The position numbers and the translations under genes were made by a program. Below the pieces are notes generated by a model. It worked only from the letters and a program-made list of their open reading frames with translations, made no database searches and had not been told where the DNA came from. Shown one piece after another: positions 30,397 to 35,107 of a stretch of DNA of 35,107 nucleotides (position 1 is the stretch's first letter; the number at the start of each line of letters is the position of its first letter). The stretch comes from a virus, in the IMG/VR virus record IMGVR_UViG_3300023049_000110, positions 1-35,107 of that record. One strand, given 5' to 3'.

Positions 30397-31459
30397 CTTT
30401 TTAGTAGCCTTATTCTTGGTGTTGGCTACACCAGCCCTAGCAGACTTCACAATGGTTGTTCCACAAAAGCCCGGTGGCGGCACAAGTGTATGGACACAGA
30501 TTGTAGCACGTGAGCTTGAGAAGAAGCTTGGAGAGAATATTGTTATTCGGCATATCACAGGTGCCCGAGACATTCCCGGTTTCAATGAGTTCCACAACAA
30601 CCTACAGCACGACGATAAGACGATTATGGTATCACACGGCGGTAATGCAATCGCATTCTTACAAGAGAAAGTTGAATATGATTTCCGTGACTATGACAGC
30701 ATCGGTCTGATGAACTTGAACATTTATACGGCTATTGGAAACAGTGGTCTAATGGGCGGTGGTATCAGGTTCGCGGCTGGTTCTGGTATGGTTCCAGAAG
30801 CATTGGCTATGGCGGTATATTTTTGCGAAGATAAAGCAGTCAACTCACAAGACCCGCTGGTATATGCTGATTACGTAAAGTGCTTTGAAGAGAACGTGCT
30901 TTGGGTAAAAGGTATGAGTGGTGGCGAACGTCGCCTTGCTTTTCGTCGTGGTGAGCTAAACGCAACACGTGAGAATCCAGCAGCATTCAAGAAACATGTG
31001 ATGCCTATGATTATGAACAAGAAGGCAGTGTTCTGGTTTGACCACGGTATTTTGGATACGGAAACTGGCAAACATATCAACGACCCAAACACGTCCGAAA
31101 CCTACAGCTATGTGGATGGTTATTTCCATCCCGCTAACGAGGCAAGTGACTTCTATGCTGCATACAAACTAGCAAAGAGTTTCCGCGATGGTCTACAAAA
31201 GGCATTGTGGGTTCGTAAAGGTAATCCAAATACCGAGCGGCTTCGTGCTGCCCTTCGGGAAATGGCAAACGACCCTGAATCGGTAAAGGCTATTCAAGCG
31301 GCTGTAGGCAACTATGAGTGGAAGATTGGCAACGAAGGGAACCGTCACCGTGACGTTATTATGAGCCTTGTGACCGAGAATGCCCTAAAAACACTCGTAA
31401 AGTTCAATAGCGAAGTGCTTGGATTGAGCAGTGTTTATAAGAAAGAACTTGTGGAATAA
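30389..31459 (+). CDS. tctC: TctC-family periplasmic substrate-binding protein
   Basis: A 356-residue protein with a clear signal peptide (MRNFLVALFLVLATPALA, 1-18). The mature start TMVVPQKPGGGTSVWTQIVA followed by RELEKKLGENIVI corresponds to the TctC/Bug N-terminal signature (PxxPGGxxDxxAR then LxxxLGQxVVV). It should bind a carboxylate in the periplasm and deliver it to TctA. AAGGAAAG precedes ATG, and the gene overlaps tctA by 8 nt. It is longer than typical Bug proteins (about 320), with insertions around 150-230, so the substrate may differ. A late promoter follows immediately. Confidence 0.88.
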   Translation: MRNFLVALFLVLATPALADFTMVVPQKPGGGTSVWTQIVARELEKKLGENIVIRHITGARDIPGFNEFHNNLQHDDKTIMVSHGGNAIAFLQEKVEYDFRDYDSIGLMNLNIYTAIGNSGLMGGGIRFAAGSGMVPEALAMAVYFCEDKAVNSQDPLVYADYVKCFEENVLWVKGMSGGERRLAFRRGELNATRENPAAFKKHVMPMIMNKKAVFWFDHGILDTETGKHINDPNTSETYSYVDGYFHPANEASDFYAAYKLAKSFRDGLQKALWVRKGNPNTERLRAALREMANDPESVKAIQAAVGNYEWKIGNEGNRHRDVIMSLVTENALKTLVKFNSEVLGLSSVYKKELVE

Positions 31460-31467
31460 GATAAATA
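31460..31467 (+). promoter_or_regulatory. T4-like late promoter motif 5 nt from a start codon
   Basis: GATAAATA followed by CATAC and the ATG at 31473, the same geometry as at 28426, 28439, 20216 and 12546. Confidence 0.65.
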
Positions 31468-31472
31468 CATAC

Positions 31473-32021
31473 ATGGAACTCAAGAACGTAATAGACAACA
31501 CCAAAGACATCTATATGACAGACAGCATGTTGAGCGTGCTATTAGACTTCGAACGCGTGCTAGACGAAGTTGATTTGTATGCTTTCAAGAACTGGATAAA
31601 AGGCGAGCTTGCCAAGGGTCCAGACGATGAAAAATACTGGGTCACATGTCAGTTTATGTATCCCTACAATCTAATGCCAGACCCACAAGGCGGTCGCAGA
31701 CTATTGGATTATAACTGCAAGATTCATTATCAAGAATCGGAAGTGACCGTGCCTGTAAAGGTCGAAAGCCCAGAAGACTTTCAATCCGGAACGAAGCTTC
31801 CAAAGAAGAAGAAAAACAAAGTTTGGCTGGTTACTATCCGTATGCCAAAAGATTTGATTTCAGATTATCGCCAAGGGTTTGTCGAGATTGAAGGCCAGAA
31901 CATCAATCTAGAAGATGTTGATGAAGCATGGGACGACGATCTAGACGAAGAAGGTGCCGTAGAGGGTGGCGTTATGGACGCCGCTGAAGAAGACCTTGGA
32001 TTGGACGAACTAGAAATATGA
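31473..32021 (+). CDS. Conserved T4-like late protein, function unknown
   Basis: A 182-residue protein. ATG at 31473 (MELKNVIDNTKDIYMTDSML) was chosen because a late promoter ends 5 nt upstream; an in-frame upstream ATG at 31431 lies inside tctC. SVLLDFERVLDEVDLYAFKN then WIKGELAKGP, and a beta region (KYWVTCQFMYPYNLMPDPQG then RRLLDYNCKIHY) precede a long acidic tail (DEAWDDDLDEEGAV). Resembles an unnamed family of T4-like marine phages. A virion or baseplate-assembly role is plausible from late control and the following genes. Its stop overlaps the next ATG. Confidence 0.7.
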   Translation: MELKNVIDNTKDIYMTDSMLSVLLDFERVLDEVDLYAFKNWIKGELAKGPDDEKYWVTCQFMYPYNLMPDPQGGRRLLDYNCKIHYQESEVTVPVKVESPEDFQSGTKLPKKKKNKVWLVTIRMPKDLISDYRQGFVEIEGQNINLEDVDEAWDDDLDEEGAVEGGVMDAAEEDLGLDELEI

Positions 32022-32644
32022 TGCACATCCAAAAAGACGATCTACTTGAAGGACTATACGAGCAAGAACTTCGCGATTTGGTGCATCACGAGATTCATAT
32101 TGATGAGTTTCAAGCAAAGATTGGCACCGATGATCAGATTGTTGTTGTCAGCTTCAAAGTAAAATACAAACAAGCAGCCGAAGATTTCGAGAGCTTCCTT
32201 GAAAAAGGATACGACTACGTGCTTGATGCAGAAACCAGCGAAGCAGAGTTCGAGGACGGGTGGTATTTGGTGTTTGTCGAGTTTGAACGCCGTTTAGATT
32301 TTCCACAAGAGTTGGCTCGTATCATTCACGACCTAAAGAACATCACAAACACGACCGACTGGAAGTTTCGCTATGGTGCAACCCGAAGCAGAAACGTTCC
32401 AGAGTGGAAACTGACCTCAGAGAACTTGAGAAAGGTGGTCCCTATGAGTCCTAAGAAATACAGAGAACTAGCAGACCTTGATATTGTAGAAAGCCAAGTA
32501 TTAGAAAATCTACTTATGGCAAGTCACGTAAAAATCAAGAGCAAGAATGTCGCCAAAGAACTTACCGAATCGCAGTATCAGATGAGACTAGCAGCCGGTA
32601 TTCCGGTTGATGGTTACACCATCGTTACTCGGAGTAAAAGATGA
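32018..32644 (+). CDS. Conserved T4-like late protein, function unknown
   Basis: A 208-residue protein starting MMHIQKDDLLEGLYEQELRD in an overlap with the previous stop; the second Met at 32021 is an alternative. The central region (YDYVLDAETSEAEFEDGWYL then VFVEFERRLDFPQEL) and WKFRYGATRSRNVPEW match a pattern I recall as a conserved unknown protein of T4-like phages. The C-terminus is basic. Coupled to the lysozyme gene by ATGA. No catalytic motif seen. Confidence 0.7.
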   Translation: MMHIQKDDLLEGLYEQELRDLVHHEIHIDEFQAKIGTDDQIVVVSFKVKYKQAAEDFESFLEKGYDYVLDAETSEAEFEDGWYLVFVEFERRLDFPQELARIIHDLKNITNTTDWKFRYGATRSRNVPEWKLTSENLRKVVPMSPKKYRELADLDIVESQVLENLLMASHVKIKSKNVAKELTESQYQMRLAAGIPVDGYTIVTRSKR

Positions 32645-33252
32645 ATAGTTTCTTTTCTTGGTTGAAGGAGTTATTTGTAAATAATAAAACAATAGAGCCG
32701 AAGCCGGTAGCAGAAGAAGTTCCTACTGAACTAGCCGATGCACGAGAAGTCAAGCGTCAAACTAAAATCAATAATATCGAAGCCAAGAAGACCGAAGAAA
32801 CCAAAGAAGACGATTTCGTTATAAAGCTTCGCAAAGACCTAGAGCGTGACGAAGGTATCGTATTTGAAATCTACCTTGACCACCTTGGTTACCCTACGTT
32901 CGGTATTGGTCACCTCGTAAGAGAAGACGACCCAGAACACGGTCAGCCAGTTGGCACACCAGTATCAAAAGAGCGTTGCTACGAAGCTTTCGAAGTTGAT
33001 ATTCGGGTGTCCCTCGAAGATTGCAGACGCATCTTCAACAACTGGAAAGCACTACCCGAAGAAGTGCGACTAATCACAGCAAACATGGCATTCAATCTCG
33101 GATACAATCGCTTGAACAAGTTCAAGAACTTCCGAGCAGCAGTGGATGCTGGCAACTGGATGAAAGCAGCCGATGAAATGGTTGACTCTCGCTGGTATCG
33201 CCAAGTGACTAAACGGGCACAAAGACTCGTTGAACGAATGAAAAAAGTATAA
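32641..33252 (+). CDS. T4-type lysozyme (glycoside hydrolase family 24) with N-terminal extension
   Basis: A 203-residue endolysin. Catalytic residues have exactly T4 lysozyme spacing: E71 in RDEG, D80 in YLDHLG and T86 in PTFGIGHL (T4 E11, D20, T26). The C-terminal SRWYRQVTKRAQRLVERM block also matches T4 lysozyme. It cleaves the N-acetylmuramic acid - N-acetylglucosamine bond. The first 60 residues are extra: an amphipathic start (MNSFFSWLKELFV) and a charged linker, perhaps a weak membrane-association segment. ATG overlaps the previous stop. Holin and spanin genes follow. Confidence 0.93.
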   Translation: MNSFFSWLKELFVNNKTIEPKPVAEEVPTELADAREVKRQTKINNIEAKKTEETKEDDFVIKLRKDLERDEGIVFEIYLDHLGYPTFGIGHLVREDDPEHGQPVGTPVSKERCYEAFEVDIRVSLEDCRRIFNNWKALPEEVRLITANMAFNLGYNRLNKFKNFRAAVDAGNWMKAADEMVDSRWYRQVTKRAQRLVERMKKV

Positions 33253-33255
33253 ATA
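33248..33255 (+). promoter_or_regulatory. T4-like late promoter motif of holin/spanin genes
   Basis: TATAAATA overlapping the lysozyme stop; TAGGAG and the ATG at 33286 follow. Confidence 0.65.
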
Positions 33256-33285
33256 TACATACATTATATTATAGGAGAATATAAA

Positions 33286-33681
33286 ATGGAAACATCAATC
33301 ATTGATCTAAGTCCAGTTCTATCCATCCTACTACAGTGCCTTGGTGGCGTTGTTTTAGCAGTTGGTAGCTGGGCACTATGGAAGGTCCAACAGAAGTTTG
33401 GACTAGAGAACGAAGACAAACTACGTGAAGTAGTGATGGGTGCTATTGAGCGTGGGGTGACCTACGGTAAGCACAAAGCCGAAGAGGAACTAAAAGATTC
33501 CGATTGGGCTAAGATTGAAACAAAGAACGCAATGATCGGTCACGCCGCATCATATGTTCTTGGGAAAGTTCCTGATGCAGTCAAAAAGTTTGGCTTGTCG
33601 GAAGAGCAGATAAAAGACTTGGTTCTAGCCAAGCTTGATGTGCCCGAATCCACAACTAAAAAAGTAGCGGCTAAGAAATAA
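33286..33681 (+). CDS. Holin candidate (single-span, LLH/superfamily-6-like)
   Basis: A 131-residue protein with one N-terminal membrane helix (VLSILLQCLGGVVLAVGSWALW, about 11-32). A cytoplasmic domain follows with GAIERGVTYGKHKAEEEL then ASYVLGKVPDAVKKFGLSEE and IKDLVLAKL. This arrangement fits phage_holin_6_1-type proteins. A holin forms inner-membrane lesions that time lysis. Late promoter and TAGGAG precede ATG. The position between lysozyme and spanins supports the call. The gene ends overlapping the next ATG (AATG). Confidence 0.75.
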   Translation: METSIIDLSPVLSILLQCLGGVVLAVGSWALWKVQQKFGLENEDKLREVVMGAIERGVTYGKHKAEEELKDSDWAKIETKNAMIGHAASYVLGKVPDAVKKFGLSEEQIKDLVLAKLDVPESTTKKVAAKK

Positions 33682-33920
33682 TGAACTTTCTAATGAGCCT
33701 TGCTGGCAAACTATTTGACAGCCTTATTGGTGGTGCAATCCGTGCTTGGGAATCGAACAAGCGGGATGCCACCAATATTGAAAAAGGTGCAGATAAGGTG
33801 ACAAAGGAGCAACTGAAAGATGAAGTCGAACGTGCAAAAAAAGCTGACGATATTGAAGATGATGTTCATCATCAGTCTGATGATGAGCTTCTTGACAGCT
33901 TGCGTAACCGTAAAAGTTGA
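33681..33920 (+). CDS. Probable inner-membrane spanin (Rz-like)
   Basis: A 79-residue protein. A moderately hydrophobic N-terminus (MNFLMSLAGKLFDSLIGGAI) is followed by a charged coiled-coil (KVTKEQLKDEVERAKKADDI) and an acidic end (DDVHHQSDDELLDSLRNRKS), the layout of short Rz-type i-spanins. The lipoprotein gene 33820-34098 starts inside it in another frame, as in Rz/Rz1 pairs. Spanins bridge the two membranes and disrupt the outer membrane in the final lysis step. The membrane anchor is weak for an i-spanin, so the call relies on context. Confidence 0.7.
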   Translation: MNFLMSLAGKLFDSLIGGAIRAWESNKRDATNIEKGADKVTKEQLKDEVERAKKADDIEDDVHHQSDDELLDSLRNRKS

Positions 33921-34098
33921 TGGTATTGTTTCGAACGGTTGTGTCTGGACAGACCCAATCAACTTATCTGAGTCAACCATATCTGCACTTGAACCCGGTC
34001 TTAGACAGGGTGACCGCAACATAAGGCTTGACCTAGAGGCAATAGACGCTCATAATAAGAAGTATGACGCCAACTGCCCAAAAACATCAACTGAATAA
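33820..34098 (+). CDS. Probable outer-membrane lipoprotein spanin (Rz1-like)
   Basis: A 92-residue lipoprotein. The signal sequence (LKMMFIISLMMSFLTAC) ends in the lipobox LTAC with C28 as lipidated residue. The mature part is about 65 residues with two further cysteines (NGCVW and ANCPK). The gene overlaps the i-spanin candidate by 101 nt in a different frame, typical of Rz1. AAGGAG lies 10 nt before ATG 33820. Mature Rz1 is often Pro-rich, which this one is not. Confirms a Gram-negative host. A terminator follows at 34104. Confidence 0.78.
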   Translation: MKSNVQKKLTILKMMFIISLMMSFLTACVTVKVDGIVSNGCVWTDPINLSESTISALEPGLRQGDRNIRLDLEAIDAHNKKYDANCPKTSTE

Positions 34099-34103
34099 CA
34101 AAA

Positions 34104-34128
34104 AGAGGCTGGACAAGCCTCTTTTTTT
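34104..34128 (+). terminator. Intrinsic terminator of the lysis operon
   Basis: AGAGGCT (34104-34110) pairs with AGCCTCT (34116-34122) around a 5-nt loop, followed by a T-run to 34128. Confidence 0.88.
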
Positions 34129-34132
34129 ATTG

Positions 34133-34138
34133 TATAAT
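34133..34138 (+). promoter_or_regulatory. -10 box ahead of the CxxC gene array
   Basis: TATAAT directly after the terminator T-run and 7 nt before the ATG at 34146. No clear -35 box; a very short or absent leader is expected. Confidence 0.5.
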
Positions 34139-34145
34139 ATCACCC

Positions 34146-34289
34146 ATGAACATTTTTTTACACGCGATTCTGGCTTCAGTAATAGGAATATCTCTTGGAT
34201 TGGGCGGGATAACTCTTTTTAGTCCGTATTTCTGGATAATCTTGGTATCTATGATTGCTTCAATGTTGTTGATGAAACATGGAAAATGA
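34146..34289 (+). CDS. Small hydrophobic membrane protein
   Basis: A 47-residue protein starting MNIFLHAILASVIGISLGLG then GITLFSPYFWIILVSMIASM and ending LLMKHGK. Two short membrane helices are likely. It begins 7 nt after a -10 box with no ribosome-binding site. Its end overlaps the first CxxC protein gene by 11 nt, so it may be the lead gene of that operon. Could be a second holin or antiholin; unproven. Confidence 0.55.
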   Translation: MNIFLHAILASVIGISLGLGGITLFSPYFWIILVSMIASMLLMKHGK

Positions 34290-34530
34290 CAGCAGTGAAA
34301 TCACCAAAGAAGAGTTCTGGGATGCATTGACTTGGATTCCTGTAAAGGACCGCAACTGTGAAAACTGCGGTTTTTGGAACAATTGGAAACTTGATTGTGG
34401 CGAACCCACACAAGACATAACCCACGAACAAACCTGTAACTTCTATAATGATGATGATATCGAATATATTGAGAAGTTCTATAACAAGTACGGTCAGTCA
34501 TTGCCAATGTGGAAACCAAAACAACGATGA
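34279..34530 (+). CDS. CxxC small protein, array member 1
   Basis: An 83-residue protein. KEEFWDALTWIP (about 9-20) is followed by NCENCGFWNNWKLDCGE (about 25-41), a Cys cluster that could bind zinc, and a C-terminal YIEKFYNKYGQSLPMWKPKQ. Its N- and C-terminal blocks recur almost identically in the next gene, so the two are tandem paralogues. The start overlaps the membrane-protein gene and the stop overlaps the next ATG (ATGA). No function known; a zinc-ribbon-like binding protein is the best guess. Confidence 0.72.
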   Translation: MENDSSEITKEEFWDALTWIPVKDRNCENCGFWNNWKLDCGEPTQDITHEQTCNFYNDDDIEYIEKFYNKYGQSLPMWKPKQR

Positions 34531-34817
34531 GCAGCAGTGAAACTATAACCAAAGAAGAGTTCTGGACATCGTTGGTTTCGACTCCGATAAGTAACCGCAC
34601 ATGCGAGAACTGCGGTTATATGTCTGATGGTTATGGTTGCGTGGAGCCAATGATAAAAGAGCTTGACGAGCATGGTGATGAAGTATATGACCAGACTTGC
34701 AACTACTCTGAACTTCCACTGGGTCATACCTTACCAGAAGGTCACACCCCCGAATATATTGAGAAGTTCTATAACAAGTACGGTCGGTCATTGCCAATGT
34801 GGAAGCCAAAACGATGA
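34527..34817 (+). CDS. CxxC small protein, array member 2
   Basis: A 96-residue paralogue of the preceding gene. TKEEFWTSLVSTP, then NRTCENCGYMSDGYGCVEP and the C-terminal YIEKFYNKYGRSLPMWKPK. The shared C-terminal coding segments are nearly identical in DNA (34462-34520 and 34759-34810), pointing to recent duplication. ATG at 34527 (ATGA overlap) was preferred over the in-frame ATG at 34509. The middle differs, with an extra acidic insertion. Ends in another ATGA overlap. Confidence 0.72.
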   Translation: MSSSETITKEEFWTSLVSTPISNRTCENCGYMSDGYGCVEPMIKELDEHGDEVYDQTCNYSELPLGHTLPEGHTPEYIEKFYNKYGRSLPMWKPKR

Positions 34818-34858
34818 GTAAGAAAGAGTTTTGGGAGAAATACCGCGTAGATGAATAA
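34814..34858 (+). CDS. Truncated array member (14 residues)
   Basis: MSKKEFWEKYRVDE opens with ATGA overlap to the preceding gene and keeps the KEFW head of the CxxC proteins, then stops. It looks like a degraded paralogue or a short coupling ORF for the gene at 34851. Confidence 0.4.
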   Translation: MSKKEFWEKYRVDE

Positions 34859-35027
34859 AGAAGCCATGGAAATGTGGATTATGCTGGCAAACAAGCATAA
34901 CTGTTCGAACTGCAAGCACGGTGGTTGGGGCCAGAAATGTCACGATTGTGTGTTTGACCACAGCGAAGAATGGTGCGAAGAATATGGTGTAACCGAAGTG
35001 CATTGGGAATGGGACGGACGAAGCTAA
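34851..35027 (+). CDS. CxxC small protein, divergent array member
   Basis: A 58-residue protein starting MNKEAMEMWIMLANKHNCSN. NCSNCKHGGWGQKCHDC (about 17-33) holds two CxxC pairs in order, a good candidate for a single zinc site; a fifth Cys is in EEWCEEYG. The NCxxCKHGG pattern is a known small phage/bacterial zinc-ribbon-like type. It starts inside the 14-residue ORF. The lack of KEEFW suggests it is an older relative or an unrelated Cys protein placed in the array. Confidence 0.6.
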   Translation: MNKEAMEMWIMLANKHNCSNCKHGGWGQKCHDCVFDHSEEWCEEYGVTEVHWEWDGRS

Positions 35028-35028
35028 T

Positions 35029-35107
35029 ATGAAACCAGAAGAAAAACAGTTTTGGAGAGCATTGGCAGAGCCAATCTTTACTCATCATGTTTGTAATGTA
35101 TGCGAGG
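35029..35107 (+). CDS. CxxC small protein, array member (partial at right edge)
   Basis: Starts ATG 35029, 1 nt after the previous stop, and runs off the window: MKPEEKQFWRALAEP then THHVCNVCE. EEKQFWRALAEP matches the KEEFWDAL head of the array family and VCNVCE is the first CxxC. The array therefore continues past the window. Confidence 0.6.
   Translation, partial: MKPEEKQFWRALAEPIFTHHVCNVCE

Noticed and set aside
1-35107. CRISPR array or integrase/attachment sites
   Set aside because: No spaced direct-repeat array, integrase or recombinase gene was found; the content is that of a lytic phage.

Overview
The window looks like part of the genome of a lytic, T4-like myovirus. The likely host is a Gram-negative bacterium, probably an aquatic alphaproteobacterium. 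Evidence for a phage: a T4 gp44-type sliding-clamp loader, PhoH, a GroES-like co-chaperonin, MazG, a T4-type lysozyme with exact catalytic spacing, a holin candidate, a nested spanin pair, and fibre-like structural proteins. There is also a repeated late-promoter motif, (G/T/C)ATAAATA, in front of virion and lysis genes, and a second promoter class, TTGACA-N17/18-TATAAT, in front of early or metabolic genes. The host is inferred from the phage translation initiation factor IF-1, which reads most like alphaproteobacterial IF-1, and from two signal-peptide proteins and an outer-membrane lipoprotein. The phage assignment is firm; the host assignment is inference.

Layout. 1-123: end of a CCA tRNA nucleotidyltransferase, followed by a strong promoter that faces no same-strand gene. 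203-5559 (minus strand): an AT-rich DNA-modification island with two N6-adenine methyltransferase-type proteins, a 1130-residue helicase-methyltransferase fusion and an unknown protein. 5664-7981: UV-damage endonuclease UvsE and small unknown genes, ending in a two-way terminator. 8042-9773 (minus): a D12-class adenine methyltransferase with an upstream restriction-endonuclase-like gene that is frameshifted. 9855-11521: small genes including IF-1 and an IscA-type Fe-S carrier, plus a possible short RNA between a late promoter and a terminator. 11518-12546 (minus): an exported DegP-like protease. 12594-17576: late structural genes, then a zinc-peptidase gene broken by a 22-bp tandem duplication. 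17569-22270: a conserved MGHCGN protein, MazG, a fragment resembling the DNA polymerase III alpha active-site region, and a GroES homologue. 22267-22971 (minus): a late gene behind duplicated late promoters. 23041-26851: clamp loader, a HAD nucleotidase and small genes. 27047-28426 (minus): PhoH and a class I methyltransferase. 28439-31459: a sulfotransferase-like protein, then TctA and TctC of a tripartite tricarboxylate transporter. 31473-34098: two conserved proteins and the lysis cassette. 34146-35107: a tiny membrane protein and a tandem array of small CxxC proteins that runs off the end.

How it fits together. Replication and repair (clamp loader, UvsE, MazG, nucleotidase), DNA protection (four methyltransferase-like genes), host-physiology genes (IF-1, IscA, PhoH, DegP, TctAC) and a late structural and lysis programme are interleaved. 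The most striking feature beyond gene content is promoter geometry. Several genes have the start codon exactly 5 nt after the late-promoter motif, which predicts leaderless mRNAs. One such element is a perfect 18-bp palindrome that contains both late promoters and both start codons of a divergent gene pair. Short exact tandem duplications (14, 15, 16 and 22 bp) recur; one breaks a gene and one duplicates a promoter.
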